Shown in pieces: positions 54,460 to 63,179 of a DNA stretch of 64,000 nucleotides (position 1 is the first letter of the stretch; every line of letters starts with the position of its first letter). The stretch spans positions 1 to 64,000 of the forward strand of contig DAHWKJ010000081.1 in the NCBI GenBank assembly GCA_027343695.1. The letters are read 5' to 3'. The position numbers were made by a program, and so were the translations under genes. A model generated the notes under the pieces. It was not told where the DNA came from and searched no databases. It saw only the letters and a program-made list of their open reading frames with translations. The stretch comes from Sulfobacillus sp. Lineage in GTDB: Bacteria; Bacillota; Sulfobacillia; Sulfobacillales; Sulfobacillaceae.

Positions 54460-55086
54460 GTGTGCGGGCGGTTTTCTTTAGGAATGACGGTTACTGAGGT
54501 CCAACAGGCTTTTCCCTTTATGCTAAAGGACTCCGCAACTCTGGGCGCATGGAATCCTCGTTATAATGTGGCTCCGGGTACCGACGTCTTGGTCGTGGTC
54601 GAACGCCACCAAATGCGATGGGGTGGGTTAGTGCGTTGGGGATGGCCACTGCGCTGGCAACCTGGTCACCAGATGATTAATGCTCGAGTCGAAACGATTG
54701 CATCCAAGCCGTGGGTTCGCGGAGCTGACCGAGCGATTGTCGTAGCTGACAGCTATTATGAATGGCATCCAACAACGAAGCAACCTTTTAGGATTTGTGA
54801 GGAATCGGGCCAGGTCCTGACGTTGGCGGCGCTGATTCTTCGCACCCCGAGTCCCCCGGAGTCTCGTGTGGTAATCGTGACCGAAGCCGCTAGTGGAGAC
54901 ATGAAGGCCATTCATCATCGTGCCCCACGGTTATTGTCGGGTGCGGCTATCGATGCCTGGTACGCCGGGGAGGATGTCGTGAATGGGCAACCGTCGGCCG
55001 TGCGTACCCGTGCCATTCCCATCAGTACGATGGTTAACAATGTCCGTGCCGATGGTCCGGACCTTCATGTTCCATATCCTGGATAG
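54460..55086 (+). CDS. SRAP/HMCES-type SOS response-associated peptidase (YedK-like)
   Basis: A protein that forms a stable thiazolidine crosslink to abasic sites in single-stranded DNA, protecting them. The start is GTG 54460, six bases after GGAGGG, so the translated protein begins Met-Cys-Gly-Arg-Phe, placing the catalytic cysteine at position 2 after removal of methionine, as SRAP proteins require. A longer open frame runs from 54304, but only the shorter one works chemically. Other family blocks are NPRYNVAPGT near residue 36, NARVETIASKPW near residue 77, DSYYEWH near residue 98 (catalytic Glu) and IHHRAPRLL near residue 153, containing the active-site histidine. 208 residues. Confidence 0.88.
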   Translation: MCGRFSLGMTVTEVQQAFPFMLKDSATLGAWNPRYNVAPGTDVLVVVERHQMRWGGLVRWGWPLRWQPGHQMINARVETIASKPWVRGADRAIVVADSYYEWHPTTKQPFRICEESGQVLTLAALILRTPSPPESRVVIVTEAASGDMKAIHHRAPRLLSGAAIDAWYAGEDVVNGQPSAVRTRAIPISTMVNNVRADGPDLHVPYPG

Positions 55087-55094
55087 GGATCCGG

Positions 55095-55757
55095 TTACGC
55101 CTTGGGCCCCGACTGTTGAATCGAGATGCTGAGAATGGTGACCGGATGTACAGGATAGCTCAATTCTCCGGTATTCGGGTTTTTAACGACTTTGCCGTTG
55201 GCTATGGTCTGGACGGTGGACATCCCCGAAGTGACGCGACCAAATTCCGTATAAATCGGATTTTGGTTGAGGGAAGTACTCTCAGAGCCGGTGCAGACAA
55301 AGAATTGACTACCGTTGGTGGTATTGGAACCCGTATTCGCCATGGCGACAATACCCGCTTGGTAAGGGAATGTCGCGGACTTGCCGGTCCACTCGTAGCC
55401 GGGTCCTCCGGTTCCTGTGTTTGTGGGATCTCCGGTTTGAAACATAAAAGGAGCAATGACCCGGAAGATTTTGTCGCCGTTAAAAAATCGATGTCGAGCT
55501 AAAAACACAAAATTGTTCACCGCGTGGGGATCGTGCTTGGTGAATAAATGCATCACGAACGAACCAGCCGTGGTTTTGACGGTGGCCTGGTAGGTGTCTT
55601 TGGGATTAAGCGCCATGGCGGGGGCGTGGGGCCATCGGAGATTACGGCCACTGGCCAGCGTGGCTTTCGGATGTTGGACAGGGCTCGCGGTACTACCGCA
55701 CCCAGCCAAAATGGTGGTTAAGGCGCCGATGCTCAAGAACACTAAAGGTTGTCGCAT
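55095..55757 (-). CDS. Lipoprotein peptidyl-prolyl isomerase (cyclophilin type)
   Basis: A predicted cell-surface lipoprotein: the N-terminus has a basic start, a hydrophobic stretch and a lipobox ending LAGCGS near residue 19. The mature part is a cyclophilin-type peptidyl-prolyl isomerase with NFVFLARHRFFNGDKIFRV near residue 75 and FQTGDPTNTGTGGPGY near residue 100, and the catalytic arginine in FRV. The GSQFFVCTGSES block near residue 145 is the substrate-binding loop. The open frame starts at 55865, but GGAG eight bases before the ATG at 55757 gives 220 residues with an immediate signal sequence. Confidence 0.88.
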   Translation of the reverse strand: MRQPLVFLSIGALTTILAGCGSTASPVQHPKATLASGRNLRWPHAPAMALNPKDTYQATVKTTAGSFVMHLFTKHDPHAVNNFVFLARHRFFNGDKIFRVIAPFMFQTGDPTNTGTGGPGYEWTGKSATFPYQAGIVAMANTGSNTTNGSQFFVCTGSESTSLNQNPIYTEFGRVTSGMSTVQTIANGKVVKNPNTGELSYPVHPVTILSISIQQSGPKA

Positions 55758-55812
55758 TTTTGTCACTCCATCGTGTAAGTTATGGTGCACATTGTACATG
55801 CGTAGCGAAGTC

Positions 55813-57003
55813 TTAGGCAAGATCCCGGTGTATCCGGTGCTTGCGAAGGCTTTGGATGTGCACAAGGACGGCCAGCAGCAAAAAGCTTAAGGCCACGACA
55901 GTCACGCCGTTCCAACGCCAATGATCCCAGGCCCAACTTCCGAGGCCAGCTCCCAATGATCCCCCAATGAAGTAAAAACCCATATACACTGTATTGAGCC
56001 GAGCGCGCGCGTCGGATCGTAGTGCATAAATGCGCGCTTGGTTTGAGATCTGACCGGACTGAACGGCTAAATCTAGGGCCAGGATACCCAATATCAGTCC
56101 CCAGAGGATACTATTGAACCATGCCAGCCAGACAAATGCGGCGATGACCATGGCGATGCTGAACGACACCAGCCTTCGCGGGTCTTGGCGGTCGGCCAAT
56201 CGCCCGGCCAGCGGGGCCATGGACGCACCGGCAATCCCGAGTAGCCCAAACATCCCGATAAGCGCAGCGTTAAAATGGTATGGGCTTACTCCCAAGCGGA
56301 AGGTTAAGGTGGTCCAAAAAGCGTTAAATGCGCCAAAAAGCGCTCCGCCGGTTACGGATGCACGATTCAATTCGGGTTCTTGCTGCATCAGAGGAATAAT
56401 CGATCGTAGCACGGCCCCGTAGGTTGTCTTTTGGGCTATGGGATGCGTGATGGGGAATTTCCACTGAACCAAGAGGGCTAAAATTAGCATGAGGGCCGCC
56501 CCAAACACATAGACGGCTTGCCACCCCAAAGCCCCACCAATCCACCCACTGACCGTACGGGCACCGAGTACCCCGATGAGTAAGCCGCTCATCACAATTC
56601 CTACGATGCGGCCTCGGTGTTCGGTATTAGCCAGGTCGGCCGCGACGGGAACGATGATCTGGGGGACCACAGTAACCGTACCTAACACAATGCTGGCAGA
56701 CTCTAGCCACCAAAAAGTGGGTGAGACCGCCACAAGCAGACTGGCCCCTGCCGTTAATAACAGGAGTACCACGATCAGACGGCGTCTCTCCACTAAGTCC
56801 GCCAAAGGAACATAGGCAAAGAGGCCGAGCGCATATCCAATTTGCGTCACCATGGCTACACTGCCGGCTGCTGAAAACCCTACATGGTAGGTTCGCCCAA
56901 TCAAGGATAAAAGAGGCTGGTTATACCACAGGTTAGCAACGCTAGCGCCCGTGGCAAAGGCCATCAACACAGTGAGTCCAGTGGATAGTGAGGGTCGGTT
57001 CAT
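55813..57003 (-). CDS. MFS family transporter
   Basis: A 12-segment major facilitator protein with the layout of AraJ/YbcL-type exporters. The first segments contain ANLWYNQPLLSLIGRTYHVG near residue 24; the loop 2-3 motif is PLADLVERRRLIVVLL near residue 66, the MFS motif A; VSGWIGGALGWQAVYVFGA lies near residue 150. It has 396 residues. The open frame begins at 57030, but GGGAG is seven bases before the ATG at 57003. The C-terminal end has a charged tail (HIQSLRKHRIHRDLA). Substrate is unknown. The gene ends 55 bases before the cyclophilin gene start, in the same direction. Confidence 0.82.
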   Translation of the reverse strand: MNRPSLSTGLTVLMAFATGASVANLWYNQPLLSLIGRTYHVGFSAAGSVAMVTQIGYALGLFAYVPLADLVERRRLIVVLLLLTAGASLLVAVSPTFWWLESASIVLGTVTVVPQIIVPVAADLANTEHRGRIVGIVMSGLLIGVLGARTVSGWIGGALGWQAVYVFGAALMLILALLVQWKFPITHPIAQKTTYGAVLRSIIPLMQQEPELNRASVTGGALFGAFNAFWTTLTFRLGVSPYHFNAALIGMFGLLGIAGASMAPLAGRLADRQDPRRLVSFSIAMVIAAFVWLAWFNSILWGLILGILALDLAVQSGQISNQARIYALRSDARARLNTVYMGFYFIGGSLGAGLGSWAWDHWRWNGVTVVALSFLLLAVLVHIQSLRKHRIHRDLA

Positions 57004-57231
57004 GAGTACACTCCCAAATCGTTCGTGCAATGGCGGCTGGTCCGCCTTTCCGAGAGCCGATCATACCATAACGTGTCGATGCTACAATAGAAGTGGTGTG
57101 GGGGGCGGATGACGTTTACCACTAAACCTCGTATGATTCTGGTAAAGCATGGGAATGTACGGGGGTAAGCCGTAGAAGTTGGGTGTGTGAAATGACCCCA
57201 AGGCTCCGCTCAAGATGGGAGGAAATTGAAG

Positions 57232-58254
57232 ATGAAAGCAATTGTCCTGGAAAAATTCGGAGGCCCGGAAGTCTTGACGTTACGCGATGTAGACGCACCC
57301 AAAGCGGGTCCTGACGACATCGTGATCCAAGTAGAGACTACTGCGGTAAATCGTGCAGACCTCTTAGAGCGACAGGGTCATTATCCGCCGCCAGATCCCA
57401 AGCCTCGATATCAGATTCCGGGGCTTGAATGTGCGGGAATCGTGGTTGAGAAGGGAGACCGGGTAACCAAGTTTTCCTTAGGGGATAAGATTTTGGCATT
57501 ATTGCCGGGCGGGGGGTATGCGGAATATGTGACATGCCCGGAGGATCTCGCATGGAAGATGCCCCAGGGTCTGACATGGGTGGAGGGGGGAGCTATTCCG
57601 GAGGTGTTCTTAACGGCATTCGATGCGTTATGGGATAAAGCCGGATTGATGCCGGGCGACCGAGTACTTATTCACGCTGCGGCCGGGGGCGTAGGCTCGG
57701 CAGCGGTCCAATTGGCGGTCAGGGCCGGGCTTCAGGTAGTGGCTACGACGGGTACTGCCCAGAAAGTGGCTTTCGTGAAGACGCTCGGGGCAGATTTAGT
57801 GGTGAATTATCGGGAACAGGATTTTGTACAAGAGGTCCAGGAATGGTCCGGGGGCCGTGGCGTTCATGCCGTTATTGACTTTATTGGGAAGGATTACTTA
57901 ACGCGCAACTTGAAGGCCATGGCAGCAGGAGGAACGTTGGTTGTGGTGGGAACTTTGAGTGGAGTAGACGCACCGCTAGATCTTCGGGAAATTCTGGGAC
58001 GGCGCCTTACGGTTCGGGGGACTGCGTTACGATCTCGTCCGCGCCCTGACAAGATGCGGTTAGTGCAAGATTTTGCCGACAGGACGACCACCGATTTTGT
58101 TACGGGAAAACTCCGACCGATCATCGACCGCGTACTACCCTTGGATCAGGTGAGTGATGCCCATCGGCTATTAGCGGGGAACCAGACGATGGGCAAGTTG
58201 GTGCTAGCAGTTAAGGCGCAAGAATCCGGCGAATCTCTTGAAGCACCGCATTGA
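57232..58254 (+). CDS. NAD(P)H-quinone oxidoreductase, zinc-independent MDR family
   Basis: A medium-chain dehydrogenase/reductase of the quinone oxidoreductase (QOR/PIG3) branch without zinc. The N-terminus is KAIVLEKFGGPEVLTLRDVD; VNRADLLERQGHYPPP near residue 40 is diagnostic of PIG3-like enzymes. The dinucleotide loop VLIHAAAGGVGSAAVQLAVRAG lies near residue 145, and GTALRSRPRPDKMRL near residue 263. It has 340 residues. It should reduce quinones or enals with NADPH. TTG 57226 and ATG 57232 are alternatives; GGAGG at 57217-57221 suits the ATG. The 3' end overlaps the convergent DHH gene by 44 bases. Confidence 0.88.
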   Translation: MKAIVLEKFGGPEVLTLRDVDAPKAGPDDIVIQVETTAVNRADLLERQGHYPPPDPKPRYQIPGLECAGIVVEKGDRVTKFSLGDKILALLPGGGYAEYVTCPEDLAWKMPQGLTWVEGGAIPEVFLTAFDALWDKAGLMPGDRVLIHAAAGGVGSAAVQLAVRAGLQVVATTGTAQKVAFVKTLGADLVVNYREQDFVQEVQEWSGGRGVHAVIDFIGKDYLTRNLKAMAAGGTLVVVGTLSGVDAPLDLREILGRRLTVRGTALRSRPRPDKMRLVQDFADRTTTDFVTGKLRPIIDRVLPLDQVSDAHRLLAGNQTMGKLVLAVKAQESGESLEAPH

Positions 58255-59089
58255 GGGACTCCGGTGATCCGGATAGGTTGGGAGTCAGCCGGCCGCCCGC
58301 GGCCCGTGCATGGCCCCCACCCCGGAAATGTTTCTCCATGAGGGCGGCTGCATCAATGGTGGAACGTGTTCGCGCAGAGATGCGACCATCCGCTTTTAGG
58401 AAGAGGACGAGATCAACGCCGCGCTCTAACAGGGTGTGGGCGACTTCGTTGACTGGGCCGTCGCCGTCCAAGAGTACGCCAGCCAACAGCAAAGGTCCGG
58501 CAGCCAGACGCTGGGCAGCCGTCACGTGGCGCGCGATAAATTCGGTTTCATCATAGATAATGTGCGCCAACTGATCTGCTTCGTCTGAGGTGAAAGGCGC
58601 CCATCCGGTGGCGAATCGGGAACGATACCATTCGAAGCCGCGAGCCCGAAATAGGCGATTAAGGTCCTGACCGGGACCATGGTCGGATTGCCAGAGATCA
58701 TACCGCTCGACCATATGGATCAGTCGGTCCCAGCTGCCATTTGCCGAAATCCATCCTTCTGATACCGCAAACCGATACAGGAGTGCTGCGCCGGAGTGGG
58801 ACAGGTCGATCGTCGCTTTGGCATCGTTCTGGAGTGGGAGGGCTGTTTTATGGTGGTCGACGATGTATGTGATGCGCGATCGTACGGATGACCATTCCGT
58901 TATCGGAAGGGAAACATCTGCGAGATATAGTGGTTTGTCAACGGGGACCTGCGACAAAGCTCCCGCGACGCGGTCTGGTTCGGTAAAGATCGGGCTCAAT
59001 CCAGACGCCAATCCCACCAAACCGGCGGTCGCCCCATCCAAACAATTTTGATGGGTTACAAGCCACCCTCGTGTTATGTGCGTGACCAA
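58211..59089 (-). CDS. DHH family phosphoesterase
   Basis: A DHH/DHHA1 phosphoesterase of 292 residues. The metal-binding motif III is in ITYIVDHHKTAL near residue 76, while motif I near the N-terminus reads THQNCLDGATAG in place of the usual H-x-D-x-D, and motif II is YLADVSL. The C-terminal DHHA1 domain ends with FRGGGHARAAGGRL near residue 254, the usual substrate-binding loop. Members degrade nanoRNA, bisphosphorylated nucleotides or cyclic dinucleotides; the reduced motif I may alter the metal site. It overlaps the convergent oxidoreductase gene by 44 bases. Confidence 0.8.
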   Translation of the reverse strand: MVTHITRGWLVTHQNCLDGATAGLVGLASGLSPIFTEPDRVAGALSQVPVDKPLYLADVSLPITEWSSVRSRITYIVDHHKTALPLQNDAKATIDLSHSGAALLYRFAVSEGWISANGSWDRLIHMVERYDLWQSDHGPGQDLNRLFRARGFEWYRSRFATGWAPFTSDEADQLAHIIYDETEFIARHVTAAQRLAAGPLLLAGVLLDGDGPVNEVAHTLLERGVDLVLFLKADGRISARTRSTIDAAALMEKHFRGGGHARAAGGRLTPNLSGSPESLNAVLQEIRRILAP

Positions 59090-59196
59090 AGCGAAGACCT
59101 CCTATCGTATCGGTCACATGGTACCATATGGGTGGGTTAAGCGGAAAAGACTACGTGGCCGTGCTGCCGCGATGGTTTGGTGAGGGAGGGGGTTTT

Positions 59197-59376
59197 ATGG
59201 AAGAGAATAAAGCAATGCCCAGCAAAGCCCGTTCGGTACACTACTGCGCTACGTGTATCTGGATCCGGCATCAGGAGCCCGGGGTCTTTTTGTGTTCTCG
59301 GTTGGGCTGGGAAACTAAGCCGCGATGGACATTTAGCTGTTGGTCACCGAGAGACCAGTTTAAGGGGCAGGATTAA
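59197..59376 (+). CDS. Small four-cysteine protein, 59 residues
   Basis: The product is a short soluble protein with four cysteines: CATC near residues 19-22, then one in FLCSRLGW and one in FSCWSPRDQ. The spacing C-x2-C-x12-C-x13-C could bind a metal ion as a small zinc ribbon. A longer open frame starts at 59128, but GAGGGAGGGGG at 59182-59192 is placed for the ATG at 59197. It overlaps the convergent exported protein by four bases. I cannot assign a function. Confidence 0.6.
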   Translation: MEENKAMPSKARSVHYCATCIWIRHQEPGVFLCSRLGWETKPRWTFSCWSPRDQFKGQD

Positions 59377-59651
59377 CTAAGAACCTCAATCCGGGTCGCC
59401 CTTAAGGTGTTGCCGCGCATGGACCCTGCAACCCGTACTTGCACGCCAGGCATCAAGTTGGCGGATCCGATGACTTCGGTAGCAGGCGTAGCTTGGACGG
59501 TCACTAATGCTGGCGATTCGACGTTGGCGATGGCAAGAAATCGTCGCGTTGTAGTGCCGCGACTAGCGTGCGGAATGCTGCCACCGGTGAGGAGTGTGGC
59601 GCCCATCACGAATGTTGCTAAGACTTGTCGTGATCGCGAAGTATGACTCAC
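59373..59651 (-). CDS. Small exported protein, DUF5666-like
   Basis: A 92-residue protein with a short positive N-terminus and a hydrophobic segment (RQVLATFVMGATLLTGG), i.e. a probable signal peptide, followed by an OB-like strand-rich domain. PGVQVRVAGSMRGNTLRATR at the C-terminus resembles the DUF5666 repeat, in which a small beta-barrel is secreted or surface bound. The upstream open frame runs to 59765, but GGAGGGG precedes the GTG at 59651, which then gives an immediate signal sequence. Function unknown. Confidence 0.55.
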   Translation of the reverse strand: MSHTSRSRQVLATFVMGATLLTGGSIPHASRGTTTRRFLAIANVESPALVTVQATPATEVIGSANLMPGVQVRVAGSMRGNTLRATRIEVLS

Positions 59652-59935
59652 AGCGCATCGTCCCCTCCTGGATAATACTGCGATGGTATATTTCGGCCCC
59701 GGGATCGAAAAATCCTGCCTGGCAACCTGAATCTTACTTAAAGTCCTATAAGGGGTAATGCACAATGCTTGTTGGACCTTTCGAGAGATTTCTCACCCAT
59801 TGGCATTAAGCGCACAGCGGCAGGTTCACCACACAGATGATACAATCGGTGAGAAAGTGTTAAAGGTGCGAGAGTTTTGGCAAATTGCCGGGGGCCGCTC
59901 CAGGTACGGTGGCGGACCGAGGGGGAAGCCCATTG

Positions 59936-60823
59936 ATGACGAACCGCAAGGCGTATATGGCTGCACTGATTACCGTGGTGTTCTGGTCCTCAGCCTTTGT
60001 CGGAATTCGAATTGGGCTCGGATCGTTTAGCCCCTATCACTTGGTCTTATTTAGGTTTTTGGTCGCGAGTTTGGTGTTTGTGGCCTTGGTGCCGATCTTT
60101 AAGATCAAGGCGCTGCCTCGGCGGTCCTGGTTGCGTGTCATCATGAGTGGATTAGTGGGCTTAACGATTTACCACACGGCTTTATCCATCGGGGAACAGA
60201 CTGTGGACCCTGCGACGGCAAGCTTCATCATTGCTGGAGCCCCTATCATGTCGGCCATTTTGGCGTCGTGTTTTTTGAAAGAACGTTACACTCGTTGGGG
60301 TTGGTTGGGTGTTTTAATCAGTTTTCTCGGAGTAGTAATTATCACAGGGGTGGGGTCTTCTTTTCATCGTGACGCACTCCTGATTGTACTCTCTACCGTA
60401 GCGACCTCAGTCTATTTCGTGGTGGAGAAACCACTTCTGGCGACATACCGAACCCTAGATGTGACCGCTTGGGTTACGTGGGCGGGTACCGTCCCCATGC
60501 TCTTTTATTGGCATGGCTTTTTCGGCCAGTTATCTCGGGCTTCGTTCGATGCCGTCGGATGGATAATTTATATTGGGATTTTTCCCGCCGCACTGGCTTA
60601 CCTCACGTGGAATATTGCGCTGGCGAACGCGGACGCGACTCAGGTCACCCCGTTTCTCTATCTAAGTCCCATCCTCGCGGCGGCTTTGAGTTGGGTTATG
60701 CTCCATCAAATGCCCGGCGCCCCGGTTTGGGTTGGAGGCACACTGGTGCTGGTAGGCGTCATTTTGGTTCAGCGTTATGGGAAGGAGAGAGGTCCCCTGG
60801 GGCGAGACCTCTCGGTGTCGTAA
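59936..60823 (+). CDS. EamA/DMT family transporter
   Basis: A DMT-superfamily transporter with two EamA repeats and about ten membrane segments (295 residues). The first repeat has AALITVVFWSSAFVGIRIGLG near residue 8; TASFIIAGAPIMSAILASCFLKERYTRWGW near residue 92 is the typical repeat end. The second ends with TPFLYLSPILAAALSWVMLHQ near residue 236. Substrate unknown, commonly amino acids or cysteine-type metabolites. Open from 59885, it more likely starts at ATG 59936 with GAGGGGGAAG upstream. The last coding bases form an eight-base inverted repeat at 60787-60794/60806-60813, possibly shaping the 3' end of the mRNA. Convergent with the next MFS gene. Confidence 0.83.
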   Translation: MTNRKAYMAALITVVFWSSAFVGIRIGLGSFSPYHLVLFRFLVASLVFVALVPIFKIKALPRRSWLRVIMSGLVGLTIYHTALSIGEQTVDPATASFIIAGAPIMSAILASCFLKERYTRWGWLGVLISFLGVVIITGVGSSFHRDALLIVLSTVATSVYFVVEKPLLATYRTLDVTAWVTWAGTVPMLFYWHGFFGQLSRASFDAVGWIIYIGIFPAALAYLTWNIALANADATQVTPFLYLSPILAAALSWVMLHQMPGAPVWVGGTLVLVGVILVQRYGKERGPLGRDLSVS

Positions 60824-60831
60824 TGTTAAAG

Positions 60832-62061
60832 CTAGCGCGCTGTTTTGACTTTTTGAATGAAGATGGACCCTAGGATAAAGTATAGGAAGGTCACAATAAA
60901 CAAAATCCGATAGGCTACACCGAGATTGATGAGCAGTGCGAGTGGGGCGACCACGGCTCCGGCAATTAAGCCGGCCCCAACCTGAGCCAGGTTAAAGGAT
61001 GCTTGCCAAAGACCCATGCTACGTCCCTCTAAACGGCCTGGCGGCAGGACATCCACGGCTAGGGCCCAGTCGGTGGAGAGGTAGATGCCATAGCCGAATC
61101 CAAACACCACGCCCATCACCATAATTAAAGAGATGTTTGTGGTAACGGCGAATACTAGAGCGGTGAGGCCCATAAGGCTTCCGCCGATTACCACTAGACT
61201 TTTCCGCTGGCCAAGGCGATCGCTAAGCCATCCAGCGGCCAAGACAGATACCAATGAGCCCACGGTGAGAAGAGCCAACAGGTCAAACACGGTGGATTCT
61301 GGATTACTAATGTGCGCCGTGAATTTTAGATAGTAAAAGAGGTAATTTTCGAGTGTGCCAAATCCCAACATGACCAACAATCGGGTTCCGAACACCCACC
61401 AAAAATCTGGATGCTGCCGGGGAGAGATCCACATGTCGCGGATCCAGTGAGTAGGCTCTGTGGACGTAACTGCCTGTCCCGAACTTTGCTCTCGAACGCC
61501 CCAATGCGTGATGGCCCAGCCGACAACAAGAAAGCCGGCCATAGCCCAATACACGGTGGTGTCTCCTAGGAGACGCGGCAAAAGCGCGCCAAATATGATG
61601 GCAAACTGCGTCATAAACCCCATATAGCCCGCTGCAGTGCCTCTTTGGGTATCAGGAACCAAGTCTGGAATGAGCGCCTGGTATGCGGCTTGAGCAAAAT
61701 TCGATGAGAGTTGAACCAGCATGTATCCGGTAACAAAGATCCAGAAGTTATGTCGGGCGTAGCCCATCAGAAGGAGTCCCGCAATATTTCCGGAAGTGCC
61801 GGCAAGGATATAGGGGCGCCGGCGTCCCCACCGATGGCGCAGGTGATCACTGACCAACCCGCCCCAGGGCTGCACGACTGTGGCAATTAACGATCCAATG
61901 ATGACTAGTATGGATAGCACGCTCGCTGAATGATTTTTTCCAACGAGATAGAGGACCTCACGGGGCACCACGATGATGATAAGGGCGGTCCATTGAACAT
62001 TGGATGCGAACCAGTAAAAGCTTAGGTAGATATTCTGTAGGGTGGACAGATGTGGCTTCAT
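60832..62061 (-). CDS. MFS transporter, SLC45/glycoside-type
   Basis: A 12-segment major facilitator of 409 residues. The pattern SFYWFASNVQWTALIIIVVP at the N-terminus, VQPWGGLVSDHLRHRWGRRRPYILAG near residue 62 and AYQALIPDLVPDTQRGTAAGYMG near residue 125 is typical of the sugar-type SLC45/GPH-like members, in which the RGRRRPY stretch is conserved. A sugar or glycoside substrate is therefore plausible but not shown. The 3' end is eight bases from the convergent EamA gene. No upstream neighbour is co-directional; the start region faces the cysteine synthase-like gene across 166 bases. Confidence 0.78.
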   Translation of the reverse strand: MKPHLSTLQNIYLSFYWFASNVQWTALIIIVVPREVLYLVGKNHSASVLSILVIIGSLIATVVQPWGGLVSDHLRHRWGRRRPYILAGTSGNIAGLLLMGYARHNFWIFVTGYMLVQLSSNFAQAAYQALIPDLVPDTQRGTAAGYMGFMTQFAIIFGALLPRLLGDTTVYWAMAGFLVVGWAITHWGVREQSSGQAVTSTEPTHWIRDMWISPRQHPDFWWVFGTRLLVMLGFGTLENYLFYYLKFTAHISNPESTVFDLLALLTVGSLVSVLAAGWLSDRLGQRKSLVVIGGSLMGLTALVFAVTTNISLIMVMGVVFGFGYGIYLSTDWALAVDVLPPGRLEGRSMGLWQASFNLAQVGAGLIAGAVVAPLALLINLGVAYRILFIVTFLYFILGSIFIQKVKTAR

Positions 62062-62169
62062 AGGGAAACCTCATTTCCAGTGAATTGGGGCCACGCGAAT
62101 ATTCCACGGGCCCAGGTGTGGTTCCTGCAACAGTGCCGCCCGGTGGGACATTTCTTTTCCGGCCATCGG

Positions 62170-62198
62170 TTGGGTTCAAGACAGGGATCCGCTATAAT
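62170..62198 (+). promoter_or_regulatory. Promoter of the cysteine synthase-peroxiredoxin unit
   Basis: TTGGGT at 62170-62175 and TATAAT at 62193-62198, separated by 17 bases, form a sigma-A-type promoter ending 29 bases before the GTG start at 62228. AAGAGGAGG at 62213-62221 follows as ribosome binding site. The peroxiredoxin gene downstream has no promoter of its own in the 13-base gap. Confidence 0.7.
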
Positions 62199-62227
62199 GG
62201 CAATAGATTGCTAAGAGGAGGCGTCCT

Positions 62228-63166
62228 GTGGAGCGATGGGCCCGCATCAAAACCACGGTTCTTGACGTGGTGGGGGACACCCCCATGGTTTGGTTACAGC
62301 GCGTTGGTACTCCCGGCGGAGCAAGGATTGCCCTCAAACTTGAGTCATTTAATCCCGGGGGGAGCATTAAGGATCGTATCGCGCTCGCCTTGATTCAGGA
62401 CGCCGCACACTCTGGAAGGCTTTTACCAGGCGGGACCATCGTCGAAGCAACGGCGGGTAATACCGGGATAGCGCTTGCGATGGCTGCCGCAGTGTTGGGA
62501 TACCGTTCGATATTTGTGGTGCCGGATAAGATGAGCCCCGAAAAAGTTGGCATCCTGAAGGCCTACGGGGCCGAGGTGCGAGTGGTGGCGGACAAGCCGC
62601 GCTCGGATCCTGATAACTATCAAAATATTGCCAGAAAACTGGCCCAGTCACTGCCCGGAGGGTGTTACATGGGACAATTTGAGAGGCAGGCAAACCCGGA
62701 GGCCCATTTTTTGAGCACTGGTCCGGAAATCTGGAAGGATACCGGTGGGAATGTGGCGGCAGTCATTGCCGGCGCGGGTACGGGAGGCACGATAACCGGG
62801 ATTGCGCGTTATCTTAAGAGCCAGGATGCCACCATTCAGGTAATTGGCGCCGATCCCGAGGGCTCAATCTTAAGTGGAGGATCCTATCATCCATTCAAGA
62901 TTGAAGGGATGGGCGAGGACTACATTCCAGAGACGCTGGATATCGGTCTCGTCGATCGGTGGATCCCGGTGTCGGATGACGACGCCTTTGCTATGGCCCG
63001 GCGGTTGGCCCGTGAGGAAGGTATTTTGGCCGGTGGCTCAACTGGTGCCATGGTCGTGGTGGCTCAAATGGTCGCCCAAGAGTTGTCGTCCGACCAATTG
63101 GTGGTGGCAGTGGCACCCGATACCGGCCGCAACTACTTGAATAGCATTTTTTCAGAAACGCCTTAG
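62228..63166 (+). CDS. Cysteine synthase / cystathionine beta-synthase-like enzyme
   Basis: A fold-type II PLP enzyme that makes cysteine or cystathionine from an activated serine. The PLP lysine is in FNPGGSIKDRIALAL near residue 46, the substrate loop EATAGNTGIALAMAAA near residue 78 and the phosphate-binding GAGTGGTITGIARYL near residue 183. EGMGEDYIPETLDIGLVD near residue 228 and PDKMSPEKVGILKAYGAEV near residue 100 favour the cystathionine beta-synthase-like branch, without regulatory CBS domains. It has 312 residues. It is followed after 13 bases by the peroxiredoxin gene, so sulfur (or selenium) amino acid supply and peroxide defence share a transcript. Confidence 0.88.
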   Translation: MERWARIKTTVLDVVGDTPMVWLQRVGTPGGARIALKLESFNPGGSIKDRIALALIQDAAHSGRLLPGGTIVEATAGNTGIALAMAAAVLGYRSIFVVPDKMSPEKVGILKAYGAEVRVVADKPRSDPDNYQNIARKLAQSLPGGCYMGQFERQANPEAHFLSTGPEIWKDTGGNVAAVIAGAGTGGTITGIARYLKSQDATIQVIGADPEGSILSGGSYHPFKIEGMGEDYIPETLDIGLVDRWIPVSDDDAFAMARRLAREEGILAGGSTGAMVVVAQMVAQELSSDQLVVAVAPDTGRNYLNSIFSETP

Positions 63167-63179
63167 GAGGGATAATTCT

